64,000 nucleotides of DNA from Aeromonas bestiarum (GCF_000819745.1 NZ_CDDA01000041.1:18638-82637); one strand, 5' to 3'; shown: positions 1 through 9,039, counted from the first letter of the stretch. The notes: generated from the letters alone by a model not told the origin. Translations and numbers: made by a program.

Positions 1-1617
1 GCTGCCCGCCACCAGGATGGCGCCTGCCTTGCGCGCACTTTCCACCGGATAGAGTGCATCGTGCAGATAGCCCAGGGGGTCATACAGCGCCTCGCGCAAG
101 GATTGTCCCGCGCGGGTGGGCTGGATGAAGGGGGTCACCAGCATGTCGTAGGCGAGCTGGGGCGTGGTCCAGGCGTAGGTGAAGGTGAGGTAGAGACCGA
201 GCTCTCCCAGCCTTTTCTGATCGTCGGGGTGCACCACCTGCAGGTGAGCCAGGGTATGGGGGATCCCCTTGTCACCGTTGCTGGCGCGGGCGGCTTGCAG
301 TGCATCCAGCGCCATCCGGGTGCTGCGATCGCCGATGCTGTGCATGTGAATGCTGAAACCGGCCCGATCGAGGGCGGTGACATAGTTTTTCAGGTCGGCG
401 TCCCGGTAGTTGACGATGCCGTTGCTGCCCGCATCCTCGCTATCGGCCGTGATGGTCACCTGCTCGGTGGCGAGATCCATGGCCAGGTGCGGGTTCTGGT
501 AGTTTTCCAGCATGCCCGCATTGGGCAGGAAGGGCGGGGCGGTAAAGGGATCCCCTTCCAGTACGCCATCGAGGAAGATCTTGACCGCATCGGCCTTGAT
601 CAGGGGATTGTCGGCAAAGGCGCTTCTGACCTGGCTGGCCTTGGCCAGGTGACCGGCTATGTCCAGTTTGCCGCTGTAGTCATCCTGGTGAAAGCAGGTG
701 GCTGCCGTGATGCGCATGTGCAGCAGCCCAAGCGACTGCATCTTGAGCAGCCGCTGACGGATGAAGTCGGTGGCGCAGGCATCCTGTACGCCCGTGATGC
801 CACGAGAGGCCATCAGGGTAGAGATGGCGGGCAGGATCTTGTCGTACTGGCTGGCGGCCTGCTCATCGCTGGCGCTGAGCACCCCGGTGTCGGGTACCGG
901 TATGGCGCTGCGGGCACCCTCCCGGATCACCCCGCTGGTCAGATCCACGTAGGGAATAAAGGCCTCGAACACCCCGCCCGGTGCCAGGGTCACACTGTTG
1001 AAACCCACGGTATTGCCATCCTGATCCTGCGCGCTGGCCAGCGCCTGCGAGTTATAGGCGCTGGCGTGTCCATCGGCCCCGAGCAGCACCACAGGGTTGT
1101 CCGGTGCCACTGCGTCCAGGGTGGCCAGCAGGGTAGCGTAGTTCGCAGTCGGGGTATTGCCGTCGTAGGGGGACCACTGATTGACCGCCAGCCACTCCCC
1201 CTTGGTGGGGGCGTAGCGAGGCAGACAGGTGCGGATCTTGTCGGCCAGCTGATCCAGCGTGACGCTCTGACCGTCCAGATCGCACATATCCAGCGCCACA
1301 GTGCCGAGCAGGTGAATGTGGTTGTCATGCAGGCCGGGCAGCACCATGCGACCCTTCAGATCCACGACCTTGCCATCCTTGCCCTGATAGGCCTCGGCCC
1401 CCTGGCGTGAGCCCACGTAGAGGAATTTGCCATCGGCGACCACCATGGCGTCGGCAACCCTGCGTTGCCCGTCCTGAGTGTGAATTGTGCCGTTGAGGTA
1501 GAGGGTCCGCTGCGCCTCAGGCCCCGTGCTCTCCTGATTGCAGCCGGTCAGCACGCCGGCCACCAGCAGCAGTGCGGCGCTTGTTGTCAACCTAAAACCT
1601 GATTGCTTGCCATCCAT
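1..1617 (-). CDS. Amidohydrolase-family lipoprotein (YtcJ-like), 3' end outside window
   Basis: The reading frame is open from an ATG at 1617 to the left edge (539 codons visible), so the C-terminus is missing. The first 26 residues form a lipoprotein signal: positive start, hydrophobic stretch, then lipobox LTGC. Residues about 80-85 carry a metal-binding PGLHDNHIH motif, and the rest matches the amidohydrolase 3 (YtcJ/AepA-like) pattern of metal-dependent hydrolases acting on C-N bonds; the substrate cannot be told. The start is supported by GGGAGAG about 10 bases upstream. It is divergent from a TetR gene, and the shared intergenic region holds a TGCAGT/ACTGCA inverted repeat near this gene's probable promoter, so control by that TetR protein is likely but inferred. 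Confidence 0.85.
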   Translation of the reverse strand, partial: MDGKQSGFRLTTSAALLLVAGVLTGCNQESTGPEAQRTLYLNGTIHTQDGQRRVADAMVVADGKFLYVGSRQGAEAYQGKDGKVVDLKGRMVLPGLHDNHIHLLGTVALDMCDLDGQSVTLDQLADKIRTCLPRYAPTKGEWLAVNQWSPYDGNTPTANYATLLATLDAVAPDNPVVLLGADGHASAYNSQALASAQDQDGNTVGFNSVTLAPGGVFEAFIPYVDLTSGVIREGARSAIPVPDTGVLSASDEQAASQYDKILPAISTLMASRGITGVQDACATDFIRQRLLKMQSLGLLHMRITAATCFHQDDYSGKLDIAGHLAKASQVRSAFADNPLIKADAVKIFLDGVLEGDPFTAPPFLPNAGMLENYQNPHLAMDLATEQVTITADSEDAGSNGIVNYRDADLKNYVTALDRAGFSIHMHSIGDRSTRMALDALQAARASNGDKGIPHTLAHLQVVHPDDQKRLGELGLYLTFTYAWTTPQLAYDMLVTPFIQPTRAGQSLREALYDPLGYLHDALYPVESARKAGAILVAGS

Positions 1618-1642
1618 ATGCCATTACTCTCCCTGGTTATAA

Positions 1643-1658
1643 TGCAGTTTTTACTGCA
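1643..1658. promoter_or_regulatory. Inverted repeat, candidate TetR operator
   Basis: TGCAGT-TTTT-ACTGCA is a perfect 6-bp inverted repeat with a 4-base spacer. On the minus strand it lies just before a TATAAC -10-like element of the amidohydrolase gene. The position between divergent genes, one a TetR repressor, suggests an operator. Binding is inferred only. Confidence 0.4.
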
Positions 1659-1794
1659 AATATGAGCACTCTTGTTTATTGCAGCTGTTGGGATAAAAGC
1701 CAGCAATTACTGAAAATATTCTTTTTGACTTATATTTTCCTTGTTTCATCATGTAGTTATAAAACCATGCCGCGACCAAGGTGAGGGAGAACCC

Positions 1795-2475
1795 ATGTCA
1801 GAACAGCCGTTGCCCGCCGATCTCTGCATGCGGCGCCAACCCAGACAGCAGCGCAGCCAGGAGACGGTCACCCGGATCGAGCAGGCCACCCTGGCCCTGT
1901 TGCAGGAGCAGGGCTTTCCGGCGCTCAACACCAACGCCATCGCCACCCGGGCCGGGGTCGGCATCAAGTCGCTCTATCACCTGTTTCCCAACAAGGAGGC
2001 CATCATCTGCCGGCTGGCCATGGACTGGCTGGCGGCGGTGTGCGCGGCGCAGGAGGCGATCCGCACCCAGGAGTGCGGCTTGCAGGAGACGCTGTTGCTG
2101 CTGGATCAGGCGCTGGACGCGCTGGATGCCCGTTTCGTCGGCTATGGGGCGCTGTGGCAGGCGATGGATCTCATTCCGGCACTGCACGAGGTGGAGCGGG
2201 TGCACGAGCGAGGCCAGATTGCCTTCTGGTCGGAGCGACTGCGCCATTTCGGCTGTCGTTGGCCCGAGCCCGCGTTGACGGCGCTGGTGCGTTATTTCTA
2301 CCGGACGGCGGATGTGGTCAAGCAGAGTGCCAAGGAGCAGGGATCAGAAGGCCAGCGGATGTGGCAGTTGCATCAGCAGTGGCTGGGGCAACTGCTGGCG
2401 GCGGCCATTGCCGAGCCCGACCCCGAGCGGGTGTGGCAGGCGGTGCCCAGGCTGCTGACGGATACCGCGAGCTGA
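1795..2475 (+). CDS. TetR/AcrR-family transcriptional regulator
   Basis: A 226-residue protein with an N-terminal helix-turn-helix at about residues 25-70, including the typical GVGIKSLYHLFPNKEAI recognition region of TetR-family repressors. The C-terminal ligand domain is all-helical and not assignable to a ligand. The ATG at 1795 is preferred because GGGAGA lies 6-7 bases before it; the frame could open from TTG at 1741 but that has no ribosome site. It is divergent from the amidohydrolase gene, which is its most likely target, and convergent with dadA. Confidence 0.85.
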   Translation: MSEQPLPADLCMRRQPRQQRSQETVTRIEQATLALLQEQGFPALNTNAIATRAGVGIKSLYHLFPNKEAIICRLAMDWLAAVCAAQEAIRTQECGLQETLLLLDQALDALDARFVGYGALWQAMDLIPALHEVERVHERGQIAFWSERLRHFGCRWPEPALTALVRYFYRTADVVKQSAKEQGSEGQRMWQLHQQWLGQLLAAAIAEPDPERVWQAVPRLLTDTAS

Positions 2476-2500
2476 GAGGGGGTCGAGAGACGGATGTGAA

Positions 2501-2523
2501 GAGGGAGTGCCTGGCACTCCCTC
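2501..2523. terminator. Hairpin between convergent tetR and dadA
   Basis: GAGGGAGTGCC, one base, then GGCACTCCCTC: a perfect 11-bp stem between convergent genes. No strong T-run follows on either strand, so it is a likely but unproven bidirectional terminator. Confidence 0.5.
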
Positions 2524-2554
2524 TGTCATTTGCGACCTTGTGGCAGCCTCAGCC

Positions 2555-3808
2555 TCAGCCGTAGCGGGCCAGGGTCAGCCCCTCATCGCTGATGGTGGGC
2601 GTGTTGCCGCTGATGAGATCCGCCAGCAGCTGGCCCGAGCCTGCCGCCATGGTCCAGCCCAGGGTGCCGTGGCCTGTGTTGAGCCAGAGCCCAGGCACAG
2701 GGCTGGGGCCCACCAGCGGGGTGCCGTCCGGCGTCATGGGCCGCAGCCCGGTCCAGAACTCGGCCTGCTGTATGTCGCCCCCCTCGGGGAAGAGATCCCC
2801 CACCACCATGGCCAGGGTGTCGTAGCGTTTCGGGTTGAGCGCCAGGTTGAAACCCGACAGCTCAGCCATGCCGCCGACCCGGATCCGCTCATCGAAGCGG
2901 GTGATGGCCACCTTGTAGGTTTCATCCAGTACAGTACTGCGGGGCGCTGCATCACGGTTGGTCATCGGCAGGGTGAGGGAGTAGCCCTTGACCGGGTAGA
3001 CAGGCAGATCGAGCCCAAGCGGGCGCAGCAAGCCGGTGGCATAGCTGCCCAGCGCACAGACGATGGCATCGGCCTTGAAACGCTGCTCACCGGCCCGCAC
3101 CGCGACGGCGCGCCCCTGAGCCAGTTCAATCTCGTCGATGGCGCAGTTGAAGACAAATTCCACCCCGAGTTTTTGTGCCTCGGCGGCCAGTGCCTTGGTG
3201 AAGCGGAAGCAGTCGCCGGTTTCATCACCCGGCAGGCGCAGGCCGCCCACTATCTTGCCACGTACCCGTGCCAGCGCCGGCTCCACCCCCTCGCAACCGC
3301 TGGCATCCAGCGACTGGTAGGGCACGCCGTACTCTTCCAGCACCTCGATATCCCGTTTGCTGGCATCGAGCTGGGTCTCGCTTCGAAACAGCTGCAGGGT
3401 GCCGAGCTGGCGTCCCTCGTAATCCAGCGCCAGCTCATCGCGCAGCCCCTTCATGCAGTCGCGGCTGTATTCGGCAAGGCGCACCATGCGCCCCTTGTTG
3501 ATGGCATAGGCAGCCGGGGTGCAGTTGGCGAACATCTTCAGCATCCAGCGCAGCTGGAACGGATCCGAGGTCGGGCGCACCGTGAAGGGGGCATGTTTTT
3601 GCAGCAGCCACTTGGCGGCCTTGAGGGGAATGCCGGGCGCCGCCCAGGGGGAGGCATAACCGGGGGAGATCTGACCGGCGTTGGCATGGCTGGTCTCCAG
3701 CGCCACCCCATCCCGTCGCTCCAGCAGGGTCACCTGATGACCCGCCTTGGCCAGATACCAGGCGCTGGCTACGCCAATCACGCCACCACCCAACACCACT
3801 ATCTTCAT
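2555..3808 (-). CDS. dadA: D-amino acid dehydrogenase, small subunit
   Basis: DadA oxidises D-alanine and other D-amino acids to 2-oxo acids at the membrane and feeds electrons to quinone. The 417-residue protein starts with the FAD-binding motif [20 protein letters not shown], then [21 protein letters not shown], both typical of DadA, and its length is close to E. coli DadA (432). The ATG at 3808 follows AAGGATGGAG. No dadX racemase is adjacent. It is divergent from the tryptophanase operon; the AT-rich gap contains several TGTGAT half sites, which would fit catabolite control, but no full CRP palindrome is centred on a dadA promoter that I can define. Confidence 0.93.
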   Translation of the reverse strand: MKIVVLGGGVIGVASAWYLAKAGHQVTLLERRDGVALETSHANAGQISPGYASPWAAPGIPLKAAKWLLQKHAPFTVRPTSDPFQLRWMLKMFANCTPAAYAINKGRMVRLAEYSRDCMKGLRDELALDYEGRQLGTLQLFRSETQLDASKRDIEVLEEYGVPYQSLDASGCEGVEPALARVRGKIVGGLRLPGDETGDCFRFTKALAAEAQKLGVEFVFNCAIDEIELAQGRAVAVRAGEQRFKADAIVCALGSYATGLLRPLGLDLPVYPVKGYSLTLPMTNRDAAPRSTVLDETYKVAITRFDERIRVGGMAELSGFNLALNPKRYDTLAMVVGDLFPEGGDIQQAEFWTGLRPMTPDGTPLVGPSPVPGLWLNTGHGTLGWTMAAGSGQLLADLISGNTPTISDEGLTLARYG

Positions 3809-4135
3809 CACTCCATCCTTGTCGTCATGCAGGCGCCACCGGCAGATCCTGCTGTTGTTATGAGGGCCTGCCAGCTCCCGTCGCTGCGATTGTTGCTCGC
3901 GGACAAGGAGGGGGCCCAGCGCACAGGCCACACGTTATCACCGGCAGCGTGATCGGCAAATCCACCCGTTTGAAAATGTGATTTATCACTACATTAACAT
4001 TTATAGCCAGATGATAATGACGATTAATCACAATAATGTGATGTTTATGGCTGCAGCGAGATGCGTTGATGGGCGCCTGGGGCTGGATTCACCCCATGAT
4101 CGTCTGCGCGGCCAAGGTAAGGGGATTGTTAAATT
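3809..4135. other. AT-rich divergent control region, dadA / tnaCA
   Basis: No gene is visible. About 3970-4045 is strikingly AT-rich compared with its surroundings. It holds AAATGTGAT followed by TTATCACT (3974-3989) and an everted repeat ATCACA-ATAA-TGTGAT (4027-4042). These are CRP or FNR-like half sites at non-standard spacing, so the bound factor is uncertain. Confidence 0.5.
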
Positions 4136-4198
4136 TGTGCGCCCGATCGCAACGGCGATGCATGCCGCTTGTCGCCCCCAGCCGCCCCTGCCTAGAGT
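4136..4198 (+). promoter_or_regulatory. Candidate CRP-dependent tna promoter
   Basis: TGTGC-GCCCGA-TCGCA at 4136-4151 differs from the CRP consensus by one base in each half. TTGTCG (4169-4174) and TAGAGT (4193-4198) with an 18-bp spacer resemble -35 and -10 elements. The start would fall near 4204-4205, placing the CRP site at about -61, the position found in E. coli tna. Inferred from sequence only. Confidence 0.45.
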
Positions 4199-4270
4199 TG
4201 GTAGCGCATTGCATGGTGCATGCGCGTTTCACAGGCTCGCTCGTGTTAGACCACCACAGGAAAGGATGTG

Positions 4271-4378
4271 ATGACCCGAACTGCTGACGCCCCATCCGGC
4301 TGGCCCACCGCCAGTCCCCACACACTGCCCTGGTATCTGCAAGATATAGTGCTGGTGTGCGACTTTCCTCGCCGCTGA
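4271..4378 (+). CDS. tnaC: Tryptophanase operon leader peptide TnaC
   Basis: A 35-codon reading frame with AGGAAAGG 6-7 bases before its ATG. Its tail reads W21-Y-L-Q-D25-I-V-L-V-C-D-F-P33-R-R-stop. In E. coli TnaC the residues needed for tryptophan-dependent ribosome arrest are Trp12, Asp16 and Pro24, that is W, W+4 and W+12; here Trp21, Asp25 and Pro33 have exactly that spacing. Proteus TnaC, as I recall it, also ends Pro-Lys-Lys-stop, matching Pro-Arg-Arg-stop here. The stop codon is followed by a C/T-rich, G-poor stretch like a Rho loading site, then tnaA 84 bases on. Expected role: free tryptophan stalls the ribosome at the stop codon, blocks Rho and allows tnaA transcription. Confidence 0.85.
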   Translation: MTRTADAPSGWPTASPHTLPWYLQDIVLVCDFPRR

Positions 4379-4462
4379 TCTCCCTGCGTTAACCCCACTT
4401 GTTTTCATTTCATATTGGTGACTGTCGCCAGGCGTTCGCGCGGCTGGTGCAAGGAGAAGATC
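4379..4462 (+). promoter_or_regulatory. tnaC-tnaA spacer, candidate Rho-dependent attenuator
   Basis: The first 40 bases after the tnaC stop are rich in C and T with few G and no hairpin with a T-run, which suits Rho loading rather than intrinsic termination. At 84 bases the spacer is much shorter than the roughly 220 bases in E. coli. The end carries AAGGAGA for tnaA. Confidence 0.45.
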
Positions 4463-5848
4463 ATGCGTCGTATACCCGAACCGTTTCGTATCAAGATGGT
4501 CGAGCCCATCAAGCAGACCACAGGCGCCGAGCGCCGCACCGCCCTCGAGGCCGCAGGCTGGAACCCCTTCCTGCTGCTGGCCGAGGATGTCTATATCGAC
4601 CTGCTGACCGACAGCGGCACGGGTGCCATGTCGGATCGCCAGTGGGCCGGCATCATGATGGGGGACGAAGCCTATGCGGGCAGCCGCAACTTCGTCGAAC
4701 TGGAGCGCACAGTGCGCGAGTTGTTTGGCTACCAGCATGTGATGCCGACCCACCAGGGGCGCGGGGCCGAGCAGATCCTCTTCCCCGAGCTGGTCAAGCG
4801 CTGCCAGGGCAAGGCGCCTGTGTTCATCTCCAACTACCACTTCGATACCACCAAGGCCCATGTGGAGTTGGCCGGGGCGCGGGCCATCAACCTGCTCACC
4901 CCCAAGGCCCTCGATACCATGGCCCCTTATGCCTGGAAGGGGGATTTCGATCTGGGCCGTTTGGCTGACACCATAGAGACAGTGGGGGCCGACAACGTGG
5001 CCGCTGTCATCATCACTGTCACCTGCAACAGCGCCGGCGGCCAGCCGGTCTCCATGGCCAACATGCAGGCGGTCTCGGCACTGGCCCGCCGCCACCATAT
5101 TCCTGTGGTGATAGATGCCGCCCGTTTCGCCGAAAACGCCTGGTTTATCAAGGAACGTGACCCGGCTTATGCCAACAGCAGCATCCAGGAGATAGTGCGC
5201 CAGATGTTTGCCCTGGGGGACATGTTCACCATGTCGGCCAAGAAGGACGGGCTGGTCAATATCGGGGGGCTGTGCTGCTTCAAGGAGGATCTCGACCTGT
5301 TCCGCGCGGTGCAGGTGCGCTGCGTGGCGATGGAGGGGTTCGTCACCTATGGCGGCCTCGCCGGTCGTGACATGGCGGCGCTGGCCATAGGCCTGCGCGA
5401 GGGGATGGACGAGGAGTATCTGACCTATCGCATCGGTCAGGTGGCCTATCTGGGCGAGCGGCTGGCCGAGGCGGGTATTCCGATTCAGACCCCCACCGGC
5501 GGCCATGCGGTCTTTGTGGATGCGAAGAAGCTGCTGCCCCACATTCCGGGGGAGCAGTTCCCGGCCCATGCCCTGGCCTGCGCGCTCTATCTGGAAGGGG
5601 GCGTGCGCGGGGTGGAGATAGGCTCCTTGCTGCTGGGGCGCGATCCCGCCACCGGCAAGCAGGAGGCGGCGGACTTTGAGCTGTTGCGCCTCACCATTCC
5701 GCGCCGGGTCTACACCCGGGATCACATGGACTATGTGGCCGACTGCCTCATTGCGGTCAAGGCGCGGGCCAGCGAGATCCGTGGTCTCACCTTCGACTAC
5801 GAGCCGCCGTTGCTGCGCCACTTCACCGCGCGGCTCAAGCCGGTCTGA
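4463..5848 (+). CDS. tnaA: Tryptophanase (tryptophan indole-lyase)
   Basis: Splits L-tryptophan into indole, pyruvate and ammonia using PLP. The 461-residue protein has the family blocks [49 protein letters not shown] and [13 protein letters not shown]. The PLP lysine lies in SAKKD at about residues 260-261. The close relative tyrosine phenol-lyase has a different pattern (VNLAGGQPVS, DATRCVENAYF and MERGIISAGR), whereas this protein has [12 protein letters not shown], so tryptophanase is the better call, of the Proteus type. AAGGAGA precedes the ATG at 4463. No tnaB permease follows; a strong terminator does. Expression should depend on the upstream TnaC leader. Confidence 0.95.
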   Translation: MRRIPEPFRIKMVEPIKQTTGAERRTALEAAGWNPFLLLAEDVYIDLLTDSGTGAMSDRQWAGIMMGDEAYAGSRNFVELERTVRELFGYQHVMPTHQGRGAEQILFPELVKRCQGKAPVFISNYHFDTTKAHVELAGARAINLLTPKALDTMAPYAWKGDFDLGRLADTIETVGADNVAAVIITVTCNSAGGQPVSMANMQAVSALARRHHIPVVIDAARFAENAWFIKERDPAYANSSIQEIVRQMFALGDMFTMSAKKDGLVNIGGLCCFKEDLDLFRAVQVRCVAMEGFVTYGGLAGRDMAALAIGLREGMDEEYLTYRIGQVAYLGERLAEAGIPIQTPTGGHAVFVDAKKLLPHIPGEQFPAHALACALYLEGGVRGVEIGSLLLGRDPATGKQEAADFELLRLTIPRRVYTRDHMDYVADCLIAVKARASEIRGLTFDYEPPLLRHFTARLKPV

Positions 5849-5903
5849 CCGGCTACCGGACTGCCGCTGCAGCCAAGTGGCCTGGCTACAACAAGACCCA
5901 ATG

Positions 5904-5937
5904 AAAAAGCCCCCGCACCTTGGTGCGGGGGCTTTTT
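5904..5937. terminator. Bidirectional terminator tnaA / pbpG
   Basis: AAAAAGCCCCCGCACC, two bases, then the exact complement ending in TTTTT. A GC-rich 16-bp stem with A and T tracts serving both convergent genes. Confidence 0.92.
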
Positions 5938-5958
5938 AACGTGTGCGTCTGAAGCGGA

Positions 5959-6879
5959 TTACTGGCTGCTGAACAGCTTGGTCTGGGGGCTGGACTGGGC
6001 GGTCAGGCTCATGCGGCCCGAGGTCTCCAGCCAGGACTTGATCCGCTTGGCATCCGCCACCCGGGAGTTGGGGGTATCGGCATTGAGCAGCACCAGGATC
6101 ACCGGCTCGCGGTTGATCTGGGTTGCCATCACCAGGCAGCGACCCGCCTCGCGAATGTAGCCCGTCTTGGAGAGGGTGACAGGCCAGCTGCCTTCACGTA
6201 CCAGACGGTTGGAGTTGAGGTAGTGCAACTGGCGCTTGCCGTTGCGCACCATGCGCTCCTCGGTGGACGAGTACTGGCGAATGAGTGGGTAGGCAGAAGC
6301 CGCCGCCACCAGCTTGGCCAGATCATGGGCGCTGGAGACGTTGCGCGGGGTGAGGCCAGTGCTGTCCGCGAACTGGGTGCTCCACATGCCGAGCATGCGG
6401 GCCTTGGCATTCATCGCCTCGACAAAGGCGCGCTGGCCACCCGGGTAATTTCTGGCCAGGGCGGAGGCTGCGCGGTTTTCTGACGACATCAGGGCTATGT
6501 GCAGCATGTCGGCCCGGCTCAGACGCGATCCGACCGCCAGCCGCGAGCCCGTGCCCTTGAGGCGATCCACGTCGGCCATGGTGACGGTCAGCGTCTCGGA
6601 GAGGCGCTGATTGGCATCGAGCACCACCAGCGCCGTCATCAGCTTGGTGATGGAGGCGATGGGCATGACCCGGTTGGCGTTGCGCTCGGACAGCACCTCG
6701 CCGGTGCGCGGATTGGCCACCACGAAGGCGGCCGAACTCAGGGCCAGATCGTTGCGTTGTTCCAGAAAGCTGTTGGGGGAGTGGGACTGGGCTGAAAACG
6801 GATTGGCCTGGGCGCTCTCCATGCTGACGGGAACGAGGAAGGCACCGAGCAACAGGGTAAGAAAAGGGCGAATAATCAT
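5959..6879 (-). CDS. pbpG: D-alanyl-D-alanine endopeptidase (PBP7)
   Basis: A periplasmic penicillin-binding protein that cuts D-Ala-meso-DAP cross-links in peptidoglycan. The 306-residue product has a signal peptide ending near residue 25 (ESAQA), then the three active-site motifs of the SxxK family: S76-I-T-K79, S133-E-N135 and K238-T-G240. Length and motif spacing match E. coli PbpG (about 310 residues) rather than the larger DacA/DacC carboxypeptidases, and there is no C-terminal amphipathic anchor. It is convergent with tnaA and seems to be a single-gene unit. Confidence 0.92.
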   Translation of the reverse strand: MIIRPFLTLLLGAFLVPVSMESAQANPFSAQSHSPNSFLEQRNDLALSSAAFVVANPRTGEVLSERNANRVMPIASITKLMTALVVLDANQRLSETLTVTMADVDRLKGTGSRLAVGSRLSRADMLHIALMSSENRAASALARNYPGGQRAFVEAMNAKARMLGMWSTQFADSTGLTPRNVSSAHDLAKLVAAASAYPLIRQYSSTEERMVRNGKRQLHYLNSNRLVREGSWPVTLSKTGYIREAGRCLVMATQINREPVILVLLNADTPNSRVADAKRIKSWLETSGRMSLTAQSSPQTKLFSSQ

Positions 6880-7222
6880 GATTTGACGCTACCGTACGAC
6901 TGACAGGGACATTTGGGTAAGTTATATGACGGTAATTGACGCTTCACAACGTCTAATGGCCTGATATTTCAATTTTATGGGATCTTGCGCCTTGAAATGC
7001 CCATGTTGACGGCCAAATGGCGACCCGATCCGGGAAATACCCAGCCATGAGCGAGTCTGATGGTCGTCAGCTTCACCCGTCATGGTGGCGCACTATATGC
7101 CTGTTATGGCCATGGGTTACCACTCTTTTTACGTCTTATTGCGCCTTCGGGGGCTTAACGGCCCGTTAATCCCCCTTGCCGTGGCGCAGGCGGCGCCCCC
7201 TGCGTTGAGAGATCCTGCATTT
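6880..7222. other. Intergenic region upstream of pbpG
   Basis: 343 bases without a supported gene. It should hold the pbpG promoter, which I cannot pin down. GGGGG-C-TTAACG / CGTTAA-T-CCCCC at 7149-7175 is a good hairpin just beyond the NUDIX gene but lacks a T-run. Confidence 0.4.
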
Positions 7223-7678
7223 TCAGGCCCCTGTCGCCACTCGCATCAGCGCCGAGGGAGTGCGCTCGATAAAATAGTGCCAGACATGGTCATAGAGCGC
7301 CTGCTGGCCGGGGAAACTCACCAGTCCCTTGGCCTCGGCCAGGGTGCACCAGCGATATTCGGTGTGCTCGTCATTGAGCCGCACCGGCTGGTTGGGTGGG
7401 CAATAGACCACAAAGACGGGCACCATCATCACGGTATTGGTGGCCGCCTCGTAAAACTGTTCCAGATATTGGCCGTTATAGAGCTCGGTGACGGCGATGC
7501 CTGTCTCCTCGCCAAACTCGCGCATTATGGTCTGCCAGCCGGTTTCACCCGCCTCGACCGTGCCAGCCACATGGCACCAGAAGCCGCCCTTGACCCGCTT
7601 CATCAGCAGTATTTTTATCTGGCCGTCGATTTCCGATAACGCGACACCGGAGACGGCGTGACAGCGAATGGGGATCAT
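7223..7678 (-). CDS. NUDIX hydrolase
   Basis: A 151-residue single-domain NUDIX protein. The signature G-x5-E-x7-R-E-x2-E-E-x-G is intact (from GTVEAGE through REFGEETGI), so it should hydrolyse a nucleoside diphosphate linked to another moiety. The fold around it (CHAVSGVAL, KRVKGGFWCHVAGTVEAGE) recalls dihydroneopterin triphosphate pyrophosphatase-type proteins, but this is not enough to assign nudB. The start at 7678 has AAGGTG about 8 bases upstream; a longer form from 7714 lacks a ribosome site. Confidence 0.85.
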   Translation of the reverse strand: MIPIRCHAVSGVALSEIDGQIKILLMKRVKGGFWCHVAGTVEAGETGWQTIMREFGEETGIAVTELYNGQYLEQFYEAATNTVMMVPVFVVYCPPNQPVRLNDEHTEYRWCTLAEAKGLVSFPGQQALYDHVWHYFIERTPSALMRVATGA

Positions 7679-7854
7679 GTGTGCACCTTGTCGTTGCTGG
7701 CTAAGGGTCTGCATTATGGCGCAGAGAATAGACCATGAATATCCGTTATCGCCTGTGATAGGGCGGCGTGGATCGGCCGCCGGTATGGGCGGCCTCTGGA
7801 TAGAAGATGGCGATCCGTCCGGCGAGGGGCCGCCGGGCCATCTGCCATGGCTCG

Positions 7855-9039
7855 TTATCCCCCCATGATGCGGGCGGTCTGAATGGCCTGGATCAGGGCG
7901 GCGCGGTTGATGCGGGGGCGCTCCTCGTCCAGCAGCCGTTGCCAGAGGGCGATGGCCTGAGAGTAGCGGCCGTGCAGGAAGTGATCGGCGGCGAGCAGCA
8001 TCAGGGCGCTCACTTCCCCCTTGTCCAGTGCCAGGGCGGCGTCGAGCAGGTGGCGCGCCTCCGGGGTGAGTTGCTGGCCCGCCTGGTAGTAGCGCACCGT
8101 AGCCTGGGCGGCCAGGGTGGCGGCGCTGGCGCCCCCTTCCAGCAGGGCCAGGCGCTGATAGGCGAGCCAGGCATCCTCGTATTCGTCCCGATACAGATAC
8201 AACTGGCCGAGCTCGGCCCAGCCATCGAGATCCTGGGCGTTGCTTTGCAGCCGCAGGTGCAGGGCGCCCAGCTCCTTGTCCTGCAGATCCCGGGGGCTCA
8301 ATCCCGCCAGGGGATCGGGTCTATCCTGATACGCCTGCCATGCCTGATAGCGGCCTGTGCCGGCATAGACGCCAGCGATCAGCGCCAGCAGCAGGGCGCC
8401 AAGCAGCAGCCAGGGCTGGGGGCGGCTTGCGGTATGCGAGCTGGCCACCCGGGTGCGCAAGGCCTGCTCGGTGGCCGGGGTGGTATTGGCGAGGCGGGCC
8501 AGTGCCAGCTCCCGATAGAGGCGGCTGTGGGGGGCGAGTCCGGCCTGCTGCTCGGCCATGATGCGCCGGTTCAGCTCGGCCCTGGGATCCTGGGTGAGCG
8601 CCCCCTCGGCTCTGTCGCCGATAAGTGGCACCCGTGCCGGTTGCCGGCGCTGCAGGCTCCTGCGCAGGCGAGCAAGCGCCAGCAACAAGAGCAGGGCTGG
8701 CCCCCCCCATAGCGGCGCCGTGCTGGCCTTGAAGGGGGGATCGTAGCGCACGAAGTCGCCGAAGCGGCTGGTCATGCGGGCGATCACCTGTTCGTCGCTC
8801 TGCCCCTCATCCACCCAGCGGTAGACTTCGAGCCGCAGATCCCGGGCTATGGGGGAGTTGGACTCCACCAGGTTCTGGTTCTGGCACTGGGGGCAGCGCA
8901 GGGCGCGGGCGAGATCCTGGGCGCGGCTCTGTCTCTCCGGGTGCTGGAACTGATAGGTGTCGACGCCGCTGGCCAGGGCGCCCTGGCTCAGGGGCACGCC
9001 GAGTACCAGCAGGGCGCAGAGGATGATGAAGCCCTTCAT
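7855..9039 (-). CDS. nrfF: Fused NrfF/CcmH-type and NrfG/TPR haem lyase subunit
   Basis: Part of the haem lyase that attaches haem to cytochromes in the periplasm. The 394-residue protein has a signal peptide (1-24), then the CcmH/NrfF redox motif RCPQCQNQNL at 48-57, a membrane segment near 110-126, a second near 207-226, and a C-terminal TPR region (about 255-390). E. coli encodes the same parts as separate NrfF and NrfG, so this is a fusion of the two, as in CcmH. Its ATG overlaps the stop of the dsbE-like gene (ATGA). As the last gene of the nrf operon it most likely serves haem 1 (the CxxCK site) of NrfA; a role in general cytochrome c maturation cannot be excluded. Confidence 0.88.
   Translation of the reverse strand: MKGFIILCALLVLGVPLSQGALASGVDTYQFQHPERQSRAQDLARALRCPQCQNQNLVESNSPIARDLRLEVYRWVDEGQSDEQVIARMTSRFGDFVRYDPPFKASTAPLWGGPALLLLLALARLRRSLQRRQPARVPLIGDRAEGALTQDPRAELNRRIMAEQQAGLAPHSRLYRELALARLANTTPATEQALRTRVASSHTASRPQPWLLLGALLLALIAGVYAGTGRYQAWQAYQDRPDPLAGLSPRDLQDKELGALHLRLQSNAQDLDGWAELGQLYLYRDEYEDAWLAYQRLALLEGGASAATLAAQATVRYYQAGQQLTPEARHLLDAALALDKGEVSALMLLAADHFLHGRYSQAIALWQRLLDEERPRINRAALIQAIQTARIMGG

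Noticed and set aside
61..1410. 449-codon open frame on the + strand
   Set aside because: Antisense to the amidohydrolase gene; its translation is low-complexity and has no family features, while the minus strand encodes a clear enzyme.
4463..5848. Tyrosine phenol-lyase instead of tryptophanase
   Set aside because: Signature residues ([31 protein letters not shown]) are those of tryptophanase, and a TnaC leader precedes it.
7149..7175. Hairpin GGGGG..CCCCC as a NUDIX gene terminator
   Set aside because: Good stem but no T-run on either strand; left as a note only.
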